This document shows, piece by piece, positions 34,091 to 43,636 of a stretch of 64,000 nt of DNA (position 1 is the stretch's first letter; each line of letters opens with the position of its first letter). The notes under the pieces are model-generated. The model saw only the letters and a program-made list of their open reading frames with translations. It did no database searches and had not been told where the DNA came from. Both the position numbers and the translations under genes were made by a program. This stretch comes from an uncultured Acidobacteriia bacterium (GTDB taxonomy: Bacteria; Acidobacteriota; Terriglobia; Bryobacterales; Bryobacteraceae), in assembly GCA_903929755.1 (NCBI GenBank), contig CAIYVZ010000082.1, positions 1 to 64,000 of the forward strand, in the 5' to 3' direction.

Positions 34091-35350
34091 CGGCCTCACC
34101 AGCACCGTCAGCACAAAACCAGCCACCAGCAACCAAGCCAACACCGCCAGCGGTTCATCATAAATATGAACCTTCGCCGCCCCCGGCGCCAGACTGGCCC
34201 GCGCCCGCGCCGATAGTTCCGTAATAATCACGGGCCCCACCACCGCCGCCGCACTCCACGCCGTCAAAACCGCGCCGTGTATGGCCCCCACATTATCCGG
34301 CCCAAATAAATCCGCCAGAAATGCCGGAATCGTCGCAAATCCCCCGCCATACATCGTCAGCACCGCGCAAAGCGCCACTTCGAACACAAACCACTCCCCG
34401 CGCGCCCCGAACCCCGGAATCATTCGGAACAACGCCACCTGCGCCGCAAAAAACACCAGATACGTCGCCCGCCGCCCAATGTAGTCCGACAGCGAGGCCC
34501 AAAAGAACCGCCCCCCCGCATTGAATAAACTAATCAGCGACACCAGCCCCGCCGCCTGCGCCGGTGTTCTCCCGAACATATCCTGCACCATCGGGCTTGC
34601 CTGCGCCAGAATCCCAATCCCCGCTGTCACATTAATAAACAACATCCCCCACAGCAAATAGAACTGCGGAGTCCGAATCGCCTGATTCCGCGTCACGCTC
34701 GTCCGCGCGATCATCGCGTTATTGTGCTCCTCCGGTACCCAGCCCTCCGGCTGCCAGCCCGGTGGCGGTCGCCGGATAATCCGCGACCCCGCCAGCATAA
34801 TGCAGAAGTACCCCACGCCCAGCACCGCAATCGTCCGCGGAACCCCCAACTCGCCCATCAGCCACGTGTTCAGATACCCCGCGATAAACGCGCCGCCGCC
34901 AAACCCCATCACCGCCATACCGGTAGCCATCCCCCGCCGGTCTGGAAACCACTTCACCAGCGTGCTCACCGGCGAAATATACCCCAGCCCGCACCCGATG
35001 CCACCCACCAACCCCATGCCAATAAACACCAGTACCGATTGCTTCAGCCAAAGCCCCAGCCCCCCAATCAGCAGCCCGCTCCCAAAGAAGCAGGCGGCAG
35101 CCGTGGCGGCCACACGCGGACCGTTCTTCTCCACCCACGGTCCCCCAAACGCGGCACTCAAACCCAGTAGCGCCAAAGCCGTCGTGAACGTCGTATAAGG
35201 AGGACTAAACCAGCTCGGATCGTTCGGGAACAGCGCCTTGATCGGCCTGTTAAAAGTGCTCCACGAATACACGGAACCGATGCAAAGATGCACCATGATG
35301 GCGGCCAGAGGAATCAGCCAGCGATTAAAGCTTTTTTGAGGCACCCGCAA
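34061..35350 (-). CDS. OFA-family major facilitator transporter
   Basis: A 429-residue inner-membrane transporter with 12 hydrophobic segments. The N-terminal RWLIPLAAIMVHLCIGSVYS followed by WSTFNRPI is the signature of the oxalate/formate antiporter group of MFS proteins. Further matches are GGIGCGLGYISPVSTLVKWF and PDRRGMATGMAVMGFGGGA. The OFA family carries small carboxylates, but most members have no assigned substrate. The gene ends inside the convergent Fic gene (30-base overlap). Confidence 0.88.
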   Translation of the reverse strand: MRVPQKSFNRWLIPLAAIMVHLCIGSVYSWSTFNRPIKALFPNDPSWFSPPYTTFTTALALLGLSAAFGGPWVEKNGPRVAATAAACFFGSGLLIGGLGLWLKQSVLVFIGMGLVGGIGCGLGYISPVSTLVKWFPDRRGMATGMAVMGFGGGAFIAGYLNTWLMGELGVPRTIAVLGVGYFCIMLAGSRIIRRPPPGWQPEGWVPEEHNNAMIARTSVTRNQAIRTPQFYLLWGMLFINVTAGIGILAQASPMVQDMFGRTPAQAAGLVSLISLFNAGGRFFWASLSDYIGRRATYLVFFAAQVALFRMIPGFGARGEWFVFEVALCAVLTMYGGGFATIPAFLADLFGPDNVGAIHGAVLTAWSAAAVVGPVIITELSARARASLAPGAAKVHIYDEPLAVLAWLLVAGFVLTVLVRPLRVVGARGN

Positions 35351-35396
35351 AGTCTAACAGAACTGGGCCCACCCCGTTTCAATCTGTTGCTGAATC

Positions 35397-36755
35397 CTAC
35401 AAGCTGCTCAAATGCTGCAGCTTACCCGTGCTGTCGCCAATCGTCTCCGGCCGCACGTCCATATGATCCAGCAGCGACATATACAAATTCGTCATCGGCG
35501 TCCCCGCCGGATAAACCACATGCCGCCCCGGCTTCAATTTCCCGTTGCCACGTCCCACCAGCACCGTCGGCAGATTCTCATGCTCATGCCGGTTTCCATC
35601 GTTCAGCCCGCCGCCATAAATCACCATCGAGTGATCCAGCAGACTCCCGTCGCCATCCTGCGTCGCCTTCATCTTCTCCACATAATAGCTAAACAGCTCC
35701 ACATGGAACAGGTTAATCTTCGCCACTTTCGCCAGGAATTCCGCCTTGTTCTGGTGGTGCGTAATCGGGTGATGCGGATCCGCCACCCCAATCTCCGAAT
35801 ACGTCCGCACTGACCCTTCGCGGCCAATCATAAAGGTCGAAACCCTCGTCAGATCCGCCTGGAACGCCAGAATCTGCAGATCAAACATCAGCTTCGCGTA
35901 CTCCGCGAACTCCACCGGAACGCCCGAAGGCGCGTCCATCTGCGGTTTGAACTGATTCGGCGTGCTCTCCGCCATCTGGATGCGCCGCTCCACCTCGCGA
36001 ATCCCCGTCATATACTCATCCAGCTTGCGACGGTCCGCCGGCCCCACCTCACCCATCAACTGCTTGCTGCGCTCCCCCACCACGTCCAGAATACTGGTCC
36101 GCAACAGGTTCCGGCGGGCCTTCGTAGCTTCATCCACCTTCAGATTATCCGAACCAAACAGCCGCTCAAACACCACCCGCGGATTCGTCTCCGGAGGCAT
36201 CGGCATCGTCGGATTTCGCCACGAAATGCTGTTCGTATACGCGCAGCTGAAACCACTGTCGCAGTTCCCCACTGTCCGCGAATCCTCGCACCCCAGCTCC
36301 AGCGAAGTCAGCCGCGTCTTCATCTGCTGCGCCGCAATCTGGTCCGCCGAAACCCCGCCCTTGATATCCGCGCCCGTGGTCTTCTTACAGTGCACGCCCG
36401 TCAGATACGAAGCGCCCGCGCGGGCATGGTCCCCGCCGCCATCTCCCAGGGCATTCCCGTTATGCAGGTCCAGCCCCGTCAGGACCATCAGATCCTCCCG
36501 GTACTTCTCCAAAGGCTTCAGCGTCGGGCTAAACGCATACCCCACGCCTTCACCCACCGGTTTCCACGCCGCATAATTCACGCCGTTCGGGATATAGGTG
36601 AACGCCAGTCGCAGAGGAGCCTGCTTCGCGCCATCGGTCGCAGTTGCCGCAACGCCAAGCGCCGGGACCATCGAATCCAGCATCGGCAGCGCCAGCGAAG
36701 TCCCCAGACCCCGCAGCAAAGTCCGTCGAGAAAGGTGCTTTCCGGTCACGATCAT
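35397..36755 (-). CDS. DUF1552 domain protein (Tat-like signal)
   Basis: A 452-residue DUF1552 protein. The N-terminus (LSRRTLLRGLGTSLALPMLD) is a twin-arginine type export signal. The core includes RLAFTYIPNGVNYAAWKPVG, HARAGASYLTGV, YTNSISWRNPTMPMPPETNP, LDEYMTGIREVERRIQ and VIYGGGLNDGNRHEHENLPT, all family blocks. DUF1552 proteins are fixed partners of DUF1592 proteins in Planctomycetes, Verrucomicrobia and Acidobacteria. They resemble DUF1501 in being sulfatase-like in part. The ATG overlaps the stop of the upstream DUF1592 gene by four bases. Confidence 0.93.
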   Translation of the reverse strand: MIVTGKHLSRRTLLRGLGTSLALPMLDSMVPALGVAATATDGAKQAPLRLAFTYIPNGVNYAAWKPVGEGVGYAFSPTLKPLEKYREDLMVLTGLDLHNGNALGDGGGDHARAGASYLTGVHCKKTTGADIKGGVSADQIAAQQMKTRLTSLELGCEDSRTVGNCDSGFSCAYTNSISWRNPTMPMPPETNPRVVFERLFGSDNLKVDEATKARRNLLRTSILDVVGERSKQLMGEVGPADRRKLDEYMTGIREVERRIQMAESTPNQFKPQMDAPSGVPVEFAEYAKLMFDLQILAFQADLTRVSTFMIGREGSVRTYSEIGVADPHHPITHHQNKAEFLAKVAKINLFHVELFSYYVEKMKATQDGDGSLLDHSMVIYGGGLNDGNRHEHENLPTVLVGRGNGKLKPGRHVVYPAGTPMTNLYMSLLDHMDVRPETIGDSTGKLQHLSSL

Positions 36756-39229
36756 TTCTTGCTGTCTCCCTTTTTATCGCTGCGCCGCATTTGGAACGGC
36801 ATGCTTTCCGCAATGCCAGTTACCAGTGTAGAGAATTTGTATTCGCCCGCCGCCAGCTTCGCCATTACGTCCTTCATGGCAGCTTTGTCGTAGCGTTCCA
36901 GCCCTCGCCCCAGCGCGTACGTCATCATCTTGGTCGTAATCGCCGCCGCAAACGCATCCTTGTTCCCCAGCAGAATCGCCTTCAGTTCATTCGGGCCCTG
37001 GAACGTCCGCCCGTCCGGCAACACGCCCGAGGAATCAATCGGGAATGCCCCGTCCTTATCCCGCCACTCCCCAATCGCATTGAAGTTCTCCAGCCCAAAT
37101 CCCAGCGGATCCATCTTCGAATGGCACGAAGCGCACACCGCGTTCGCCCGATGCGCTTCCATCACCTGCCGCAAGGAAGCCGCCGTCCCCGCTTTCTGCT
37201 CTTCCAGCGGAGGAACATTTGGCGGAGGTGGAGGTGGCGGAGCATTCAACAAATTCTCCAAAACCCACTTCCCCCGCAGCACCGGCGACGTCCGTGTCGC
37301 ATAGCTCGAAACCGTCAGCACCGAAGCCTGCGTCAGAATCCCGCCCCGCCGCGTTCCGGTCAAATCCACCCTCCGGAACTCATGCCCCTTCACGTTCGGG
37401 ATGCCATAAAACTCGGCCAGCCGCTCGTTCAGGAACGTATACTTCGCGTCCAGCAGGTCCAGCACGCTCCGGTCTTCCCGCATCATGTTTTGGAAGAAAA
37501 GCTCCGTCTCCTGCCGCATCGAAATCCGCAGATACTCCTCAAACTGAGGGAACTTATCCCTGTCCGGTACCGCCGATTCCAGCCGCCGCAACTCCAGCCA
37601 CTGCCCCGCGAAGTTGTCAATCATCGCGTTCGCTTTTGGGTCCTGCAGCATCCGCCGAACCTGCGCTGCCAGCACTCTCGCCTTGTGCAGCGTCCCCTGC
37701 TCCGCGGCCCGCATCAAAGGCGCATCCGGCATGCTCGACCACAGAAAATAGGAAAGCCGAGTCGCCAGCTCATATTCATTCACGGCCGCCGCACCAGCGC
37801 TCCTGTCTTTCTCAATTCGGAACAGGAAATCAGGTGACACCAGCAGAGCCTGAATCGCCGTGCCAATGCCCTCGGTAAACGTGCCGCCCTGCTTCTGCGT
37901 CAACGCCACCAGCTGCAAATACGGCTCCACTTCTTTGTCCGTCACCGGACGCCGAAACGCCTGCCGCGCCAAATGCGAAACAATCTTGCGGTCGCAGCCC
38001 ACCGTATGGTGGCCATCCAAATGCCCGCAAGCATAAACCCGCTTCAAACTCTCCGCCGCCGGACCCTTCTTCTGGTCATACGGCCCCATCACTTCCATGT
38101 AGTGGATATAAGCCCGGTTCGCCGGAGCCTTCAGCGTCGCAATCCGCAGTATCGCTTCCTTGCGCAGCTTGGCCGCTTCTTCCGGAGTCGCCCCGGCAGG
38201 AATCTTCAGGAAGCGCGAAACATCCGGCTGCGGCGGTTCCGGGCGTGCCGATGGCTTCGGCCCCTCATAGCTCTTCGGCAGACCCTCATAGATATGCAGA
38301 ACGCTCCCGGCAAGCCAGTGCTCCCCGGCCGGAATCCGCATCCGGAACTCCCGCGCCATGCCAAACAGATCCAGCGTGTTGCCCTCCACCGGAGCCTCCA
38401 CGTCCAGCGTCTGCACCAGTTTGCCGTCCAGCCAAACGCCCATCTCAACCGGCTCAGAACCAGTCGGACGCCGCCCCTCCGGCACAATCCGAATCAAATA
38501 CTCCGCATCCACCGGGAACCGGTGCATCCAGTGCAATGCCTGCGGCATGCTCAAACCCGTCTTGTCGTACTCAAACTCCGGCTTCTGCGTCAGTTCATAC
38601 TCGCGATAAGGCGGCTGATACCGTTCCACCAGCGGCTTCGAAACCGGAGCCCCAAACAGGGCCATCTGCGACACTCTCTCCGCCGCCACCATGTACTTTT
38701 CCATCAACACTGGCGACAGCGACAACGTGTCCGCAATATTGTCGAACCCAAAGCTCGAATCGTCCTGCGGGAAATCGGCGGCAGGTTGAAAATCCACGCC
38801 CAGCAGATCCCGAATCGTGTTGTTGTACTCTGCCCGATTCAGCCGCCGCGCCGTAATCCGGCCCGGATCGGGCTTGATCAGCTTCTCTTCCCGAACGAAC
38901 TCATCTTCAATCCACTTCGCGACCGCCACCACCTGCCCAGCCTCGGGGCGGGGAAGTCCCTTCGGCGGCATCTCCCCGCTGCGAATCTTCTGCAGGATCT
39001 TCGCCCACTCCGCATTCGCCTGCGCCACCGCGTCAACCGTCTTGTATGCCTCTAAATCCAGCCCCCCCACCTTAGCTTTGGCCGAATGGCACGAGACGCA
39101 GTTCTTCGCAAGAAACGGCTGCACCGTCTGTGCAAACTCGGTCTGGGGTTTGGTGGAAGCGGAACGTACGGCGGTCGCGCCGCTAAGAACCAGCGACACG
39201 AAGACCAGGGAAGACAACAAAGGGCGCAT
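36752..39229 (-). CDS. DUF1592 multidomain planctomycete-type cytochrome protein
   Basis: An 825-residue exported protein. A signal peptide is followed by a cytochrome c domain with heme motif C44-V-S-C47-H48 and a distal MPPKGLP. The order then is DUF1587 (RLNRAEYNNTIRDLLGVD), a carbohydrate-binding-like region, DUF1595 and DUF1592 (ATRLSYFLWSSMPDAPL), DUF1588 (SSYATRTSPVLRGKWVLENL, CASCHSKMDPLGF) and DUF1585 (MMTYALGRGLERYD). The second CxxCH suggests two hemes. The start at 39229 gives the signal peptide; the long upstream extension is not coding. The substrate is unknown, but the architecture suggests surface polymer oxidation. Confidence 0.93.
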   Translation of the reverse strand: MRPLLSSLVFVSLVLSGATAVRSASTKPQTEFAQTVQPFLAKNCVSCHSAKAKVGGLDLEAYKTVDAVAQANAEWAKILQKIRSGEMPPKGLPRPEAGQVVAVAKWIEDEFVREEKLIKPDPGRITARRLNRAEYNNTIRDLLGVDFQPAADFPQDDSSFGFDNIADTLSLSPVLMEKYMVAAERVSQMALFGAPVSKPLVERYQPPYREYELTQKPEFEYDKTGLSMPQALHWMHRFPVDAEYLIRIVPEGRRPTGSEPVEMGVWLDGKLVQTLDVEAPVEGNTLDLFGMAREFRMRIPAGEHWLAGSVLHIYEGLPKSYEGPKPSARPEPPQPDVSRFLKIPAGATPEEAAKLRKEAILRIATLKAPANRAYIHYMEVMGPYDQKKGPAAESLKRVYACGHLDGHHTVGCDRKIVSHLARQAFRRPVTDKEVEPYLQLVALTQKQGGTFTEGIGTAIQALLVSPDFLFRIEKDRSAGAAAVNEYELATRLSYFLWSSMPDAPLMRAAEQGTLHKARVLAAQVRRMLQDPKANAMIDNFAGQWLELRRLESAVPDRDKFPQFEEYLRISMRQETELFFQNMMREDRSVLDLLDAKYTFLNERLAEFYGIPNVKGHEFRRVDLTGTRRGGILTQASVLTVSSYATRTSPVLRGKWVLENLLNAPPPPPPPNVPPLEEQKAGTAASLRQVMEAHRANAVCASCHSKMDPLGFGLENFNAIGEWRDKDGAFPIDSSGVLPDGRTFQGPNELKAILLGNKDAFAAAITTKMMTYALGRGLERYDKAAMKDVMAKLAAGEYKFSTLVTGIAESMPFQMRRSDKKGDSKK

Positions 39230-39395
39230 GGAGATGATTCTCCGATTATAGGTCGTACTCTGCCGCAGAAACACAAGCCCGTCCGGCAACTTCCCCCCGC
39301 GGAAAATTCTTCGAAACGTTATTGCTGCCGTCCGCACTACTCCCAACAGCGGTCGTAAGGCCCAAAGAAAAAACCAACAAAAGGATTGAAACACC

Positions 39396-42275
39396 ATGCC
39401 ACTTGGAGACGGAATCCGTAGAAATATTGCTCACGTAGAGCCCTCGGAGCGCGCTGCCCTGCGGGACGCCATACTCGAACTGCACCAGCGCTTCTACCCC
39501 GGAACCAAAACCGACACGCCCCCGGGCGGCGTCAGCTTATGGTTCAAACAGGATGAGATTCACCAGGCGACCCACGTCCATCGCGGGCCCGAATTCGTCC
39601 CCTGGCACCGCGAGGTCGTCAACCACTTCGAGGAACTGATCCGCCAGGTCAACCCTCAACTTTCCATGCACTACTGGGACTTCAAAGAAGACCCTCGCAA
39701 CATCCCCAACGGCAACGTCGGTGGCGGCGCGGCGGGCATGGTGCGTCTCTTCGACGACCCGGCCCATCCCTTCATGGGCTCCTCCTCCGGTTCTGCCGGG
39801 GACCCCCTCCTTGCAGCCGGTTTTTACGACCCCCTCGCCGGAACCGGCGGCCATCCCCCTGACCGCGACGTCACGCTGAACCCGGTCGATCCTCCGAACG
39901 ACATCCCCAGGACACGCGCACCCCTCGCGCCCGGTGAACTGCCCGCCCCATTTACCAATGCGGCCCAGGAAACTGCCCTCCTCGCCATCACCGACTTTCC
40001 CACTTTCCGAGTGGCCCTGGAAAATATGCATAACCAGGCCCACCCTTATTTCGCCAATGTGAGTCCCCACGACGCTTTTCGCGACCCCTTCGTCTACCTG
40101 CTCCACTCCAACATGGATCGCCTCTTCGCCCTGTGGCAACTCAACCCCGCTCATCCCGAGCGCCTCGATCCCAACACCGTCTACGGCTCGGATTCCAATC
40201 ACGACGTTACCGTTACCGAGTTCGGCGAGCTCCACGTCCAGAACCTCACCCACCAGGTGGAGCCGTGGAGTACCGGCGTCGGCGAATTCCACAACATTCG
40301 CCCCTGGGAACCGGTGCACGAAAATCAGGGCTTTCTCCACACTTACCACGATATTTCCGTCGTCACGCCACCCTGCTACGACACGAATCCAGCCAACTTC
40401 CAGATCGATCAGGTGCAGAACCCTCTGAATGGCATCACCAACCGTTTCCAGGTGGTCTTCAATCAGGTGCCTGAAGAAGAGACCCGCGAAGTTGCCGCCA
40501 CCATCCGCGTCTATACCTGTCCCGACACCACCTTCCGTGTGAAACCCGGTACCGAGCCCGGAGCCCCCTTCGGCGTCTCCGTCGGTCAGGTGACGGCCTT
40601 CGGTGGCGCACACCCCCATCTCTTCCAGGACGTCAGAATCTGGTTCCGCTTCACCGCTGGCCCCCTCGGCTCCGCCCCGCAGTCACTCGGGCCCGTCAAT
40701 ACCACTATTCGTTGCGATGAAACCGGCCAGGAGTTCCCCTTCGAACTCGTCGCCAACACCCTTCACCGGCCCACCGTCGCCGTGCAGATGGTCCTTGATC
40801 AGTCCGGCAGCATGGCGGACCCCGCCGGAACCAGCGGCCTCACCCGTCTCGAAGTTCTCAAAGGCGCGGCCAACCTCTTCGCCACCCTCATCCAGAACCA
40901 CAACGGCCTCGGCATCATCCGTTTCGATCAGAACGCCTATCCTCCCCTCGATCCCACCTTCCCCGGCATGCCCATCACCACCATCACGGGCGACCCGGAC
41001 CGCAACACCGCCATCGCGGCTATCAACGCGCACGGAGCCCACGGTGCCACTTCGGTCGGCGATGGTCTCGTCATGGGCCATAACCAGCTCGTCGCCATCC
41101 CTCCCGGCACCTATGACGACACCGCGATGCTCCTTCTCACCGACGGCATCGAAAACCAGCCCGTCTCCATCCTCGACGCCATCGGCGCCGGCGCTGTTGA
41201 CAGCAAGGTCTTCGCCATCGGCCTCGGCAACGAATTTCAGGTGAATACCGGAGCTCTCAACTCCATCACCGGCTCCACGGGCGGCAACCTGCTGCTCTCC
41301 GGCATCCTCACGCCGGGTACGGACGACTTCTTCCGCGTGAAAAAGTTCTTCCTCCAGATCCTTGCCGCCGTTTCAAAGACCAGCATTGTCCGCGACCCCA
41401 TCGGCAACATCACGTCCGGCCAGAAGATCCGGATCCCCTTCTCTCTCACCGAGGCCGACATCGATTGCCGCGTCATCCTGCTTACCGACTACCCCGTCGT
41501 GAACCTGGCGCTCGAAACTCCTGACGGCAATGTTATTAATCCGGCCAATGCCGCCGCCTTCGGAGTCTCCTTCAGCCCCAACGGGATCACCAGGACGGCC
41601 AGCTTCCACCTCCCCGTCTCGCACGGAGCCCGCGTACCTGCCGGCCAGTGGTACGCCATTCTGGACGTGGATCCCGTGCTCCTGAAACGGCAACTCGTTG
41701 TTCTCGGCGATGGCCACCAGAGCGCCGCCGTCGCCCTTCGGAACCAGGGGGCGAAGTACTGCGTCAGCGTGCACTCCTTCTCGAATCTAAGGATGACCGC
41801 CGCCGTCACCCAGACCTCGCACGATCCCGGCTCCGTCATCACGCTGCGCGCCAGCCTGACAGAGTACAGTCGTCCCGTGGAACAACGCGCCGCCGTCACC
41901 GTCCGCGTCGATTATCCCGACCATACCCAAGGTTCACTGAAGTTGGCCGAAATCCAGCCCGGGGTCTTCGAAGGAACACTGCCCGGCACCATCCCCGGAA
42001 TCTACCGGTTCCTGGTGGAGGCCAAAGGTGGTACCTCCAGGGGTGTCCCGTTCACCAGGGAGCAACTCCTCAACGCCGCCATCTTCCGCGAAGTCACCTC
42101 AGGCCCCGGGACATCGCCACCCGACCGCTGCATCAAAAAGTCCGACCTCTGCCGCCTCCTCACCTGCCTGCTGAACAGCCAGAACCTGACGCCGGTCTAC
42201 GAGGAAACCCTGAAGAAAGAGGGCATCAACCTTGCGGGTATCCGCAAGTGCATCGAATCTTTCTGTAAGGGCTAA
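39396..42275 (+). CDS. Tyrosinase - von Willebrand factor A fusion protein
   Basis: A 959-residue protein joining two families. Residues about 20-255 form a type-3 copper tyrosinase. CuA has H62-x8-H71 (HRGPEFVPWH) with H56 or H60 as the third ligand, and CuB has H212, H216 and H237 in the HNQAH and DPFVYLLHSNMDRLFALW blocks. Residues about 460-655 form a VWA domain with an intact MIDAS: D468-Q-S-G-S, T552 and D583. A beta-rich region and a C-terminus with five Cys in RCIKKSDLCRLLTCLL and CIESFCKG follow. No signal peptide is visible. Tyrosinases hydroxylate and oxidise phenols; the VWA part may bind a partner or matrix. A good AAGGA precedes the ATG. A strong hairpin follows at 42294. Confidence 0.9.
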   Translation: MPLGDGIRRNIAHVEPSERAALRDAILELHQRFYPGTKTDTPPGGVSLWFKQDEIHQATHVHRGPEFVPWHREVVNHFEELIRQVNPQLSMHYWDFKEDPRNIPNGNVGGGAAGMVRLFDDPAHPFMGSSSGSAGDPLLAAGFYDPLAGTGGHPPDRDVTLNPVDPPNDIPRTRAPLAPGELPAPFTNAAQETALLAITDFPTFRVALENMHNQAHPYFANVSPHDAFRDPFVYLLHSNMDRLFALWQLNPAHPERLDPNTVYGSDSNHDVTVTEFGELHVQNLTHQVEPWSTGVGEFHNIRPWEPVHENQGFLHTYHDISVVTPPCYDTNPANFQIDQVQNPLNGITNRFQVVFNQVPEEETREVAATIRVYTCPDTTFRVKPGTEPGAPFGVSVGQVTAFGGAHPHLFQDVRIWFRFTAGPLGSAPQSLGPVNTTIRCDETGQEFPFELVANTLHRPTVAVQMVLDQSGSMADPAGTSGLTRLEVLKGAANLFATLIQNHNGLGIIRFDQNAYPPLDPTFPGMPITTITGDPDRNTAIAAINAHGAHGATSVGDGLVMGHNQLVAIPPGTYDDTAMLLLTDGIENQPVSILDAIGAGAVDSKVFAIGLGNEFQVNTGALNSITGSTGGNLLLSGILTPGTDDFFRVKKFFLQILAAVSKTSIVRDPIGNITSGQKIRIPFSLTEADIDCRVILLTDYPVVNLALETPDGNVINPANAAAFGVSFSPNGITRTASFHLPVSHGARVPAGQWYAILDVDPVLLKRQLVVLGDGHQSAAVALRNQGAKYCVSVHSFSNLRMTAAVTQTSHDPGSVITLRASLTEYSRPVEQRAAVTVRVDYPDHTQGSLKLAEIQPGVFEGTLPGTIPGIYRFLVEAKGGTSRGVPFTREQLLNAAIFREVTSGPGTSPPDRCIKKSDLCRLLTCLLNSQNLTPVYEETLKKEGINLAGIRKCIESFCKG

Positions 42276-42293
42276 CCGGCCAGGGGACGGAGT

Positions 42294-42336
42294 CCGCGGC
42301 TGCGGGGTGTCAAACTGACGCCAACCGCAGCCGCGG
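42294..42336 (+). terminator. Long hairpin after the tyrosinase-VWA gene
   Basis: A perfect 12-bp stem (42294-42305 with 42325-42336) of CCGCGGCTGCGG and its complement. It continues inward through a further seven-pair stem GGTGTCA/TGACGCC with one G-T wobble and a two-base bulge. It has no U tract, so it is either a Rho-aided terminator or an mRNA stabiliser. Confidence 0.6.
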
Positions 42337-42435
42337 CCTCGCCCCATCCAGCACCGCCGCAACAAAGTTCTCAATCCCGCGGAAGTCGAGTATCATTCTT
42401 TACCTGCTAAACGCAGCCTGACTCTGCCACACCCG

Positions 42436-42492
42436 CCCGGGGTGTGACATATTACCCGGGGTGTGACATATTACCCGGGGTGTGACATATTA
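42436..42492 (+). repeat. Three perfect 19-bp direct repeats before the small zinc-ribbon gene
   Basis: The 19-bp unit CCCGGGGTGTGACATATTA occurs three times head to tail with no spacer and no mismatch (42436-42454, 42455-42473, 42474-42492). The last unit ends 11 bases before the ATG at 42504, with the ribosome site AAGGA between. Each unit carries TGTGACATATTA, which could be part of an operator or a promoter -10. The array may regulate the small gene or be a simple tandem expansion. Confidence 0.9.
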
Positions 42493-42503
42493 AAGGAAAG
42501 CAC

Positions 42504-42737
42504 ATGCGGCGCAAACTTCCTACCCCCGACCTGACCCCGGAACTCACGGTAGATCCGGAGATTCTCGAAAACGCGAAACGGTCGCTCGAAGCGGAGCAGC
42601 CCAAAGTGATGGCGAAATGCTCCGTCTGTGGTTCCGAAGCCACTCCCAACCCCACCGAACAGCTCTGCTGGGTCTGCCGCCGGCTCAAAATCAGCGCCTG
42701 GCGCGACATCGAAACCCAAAGCCCTGCTCAGGAATAA
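42504..42737 (+). CDS. Small zinc-ribbon protein
   Basis: A 77-residue protein of unknown function. The N-terminal half is charged (PDLTPELTVDPEILENAKRS). The second half holds two CxxC pairs, CSVCG and CWVCRR, 16 residues apart, that would form a zinc ribbon. It is preceded by AAGGA and by three perfect 19-bp repeats. Its stop overlaps the convergent ornithine cyclodeaminase-like gene by ten bases. The short size and charged tail suggest a nucleic-acid or protein adaptor, but this is not established. Confidence 0.75.
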   Translation: MRRKLPTPDLTPELTVDPEILENAKRSLEAEQPKVMAKCSVCGSEATPNPTEQLCWVCRRLKISAWRDIETQSPAQE

Positions 42738-43636
42738 GCTTCGAATAAGTACCCGGCCGATACAACATCCTGTATCGCCAACCCATTGGACTTGAAGATC
42801 GTAATCTGTGAAGACGAAGTGCGCGTCACCGCTGGCGAGAAATCAATAGCCGGAACCTGACTCAGCCCTCGCTCCTTCATCGGAGTCACCAGGTCTCCCG
42901 ATTCCAGCAGAGCGTCTTCCACCGAATCCACCGTTACCAAAGCCCCCCGGTCCAGCACCAGTTCCGTCGGCAACTCCCGCTTGATCAGCCAGTTCGACCC
43001 CATCGCGTTCACATGCGTGCCCGGTGAAATCCAGGCCGCTTCCAGCACCGGTACCTTTGAACTCGTCGCCGTCACCACAATGTCCGAGCCTTCCACCGCT
43101 TCCCGTGCCGTTTCCACGGCCCGCACATGCAGCCCGAACCTGGCCGCGCACTTGGCCGCAAAAGCCTCCCGCCGCACCCGATCCCGGCTCCAAACCCGCA
43201 CTTCCCGCAGCTTCCGCACCACAGACATCGCTTCAATCTGCGTCTCCGCCTGAAAGCCCGTCCCAATCACGCCCAGCGTGGACGCATCTTCCCTGGCCAG
43301 AAACTTCGTCGCCACGCCACTCGCCGCGCCCGTCCGAATCTGCCCCATATGGTTCGCCTCCACCTGCGCCAGCGGCAACCCATCGTCTGACCGGTACAGC
43401 AGAAACGTGAAATGCGCCCCCGTCTTCAGGTTCGTCGAATACACCTTCGTCCCGAAATACTGCCCGTTTCCCGCCGCCATGTAATGCAGCATCGACCCTG
43501 TGGGCAGTATCACCCGCCGCCGTGGATGGTTCACCGCACTCCCGTCCGCCAGTTGCCGGAATGACGTTTCCACCAACTCCACAGCCTTCGCCATCGTTAG
43601 CTTCGCAAGCACCTGCGCTTCGGTAATCTGCAGCAT
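42728..43636 (-). CDS. Ornithine cyclodeaminase/mu-crystallin family protein
   Basis: A 302-residue NAD(P)-binding enzyme. The N-terminal region (VETSFRQLADGSAVNHPRRR and GTKVYSTNL) and QIRTGAASGVATKFLARED precede the Rossmann motif LGVIGTGFQAETQIEAM. EGSDIVVTATSSKVPVLEAA and GTHVNAMGSN follow. The family includes ornithine cyclodeaminase, alanine dehydrogenase and ketimine reductases, so the exact substrate is not assignable. The stop of the upstream ABC-F gene lies directly before its start (43637/43636), so they form an operon. Confidence 0.9.
   Translation of the reverse strand: MLQITEAQVLAKLTMAKAVELVETSFRQLADGSAVNHPRRRVILPTGSMLHYMAAGNGQYFGTKVYSTNLKTGAHFTFLLYRSDDGLPLAQVEANHMGQIRTGAASGVATKFLAREDASTLGVIGTGFQAETQIEAMSVVRKLREVRVWSRDRVRREAFAAKCAARFGLHVRAVETAREAVEGSDIVVTATSSKVPVLEAAWISPGTHVNAMGSNWLIKRELPTELVLDRGALVTVDSVEDALLESGDLVTPMKERGLSQVPAIDFSPAVTRTSSSQITIFKSNGLAIQDVVSAGYLFEAYS

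Noticed and set aside
42436-42492. A CRISPR-like array.
   Set aside because: The three 19-bp units are contiguous with no spacers and there are no cas genes, so this is a tandem repeat.
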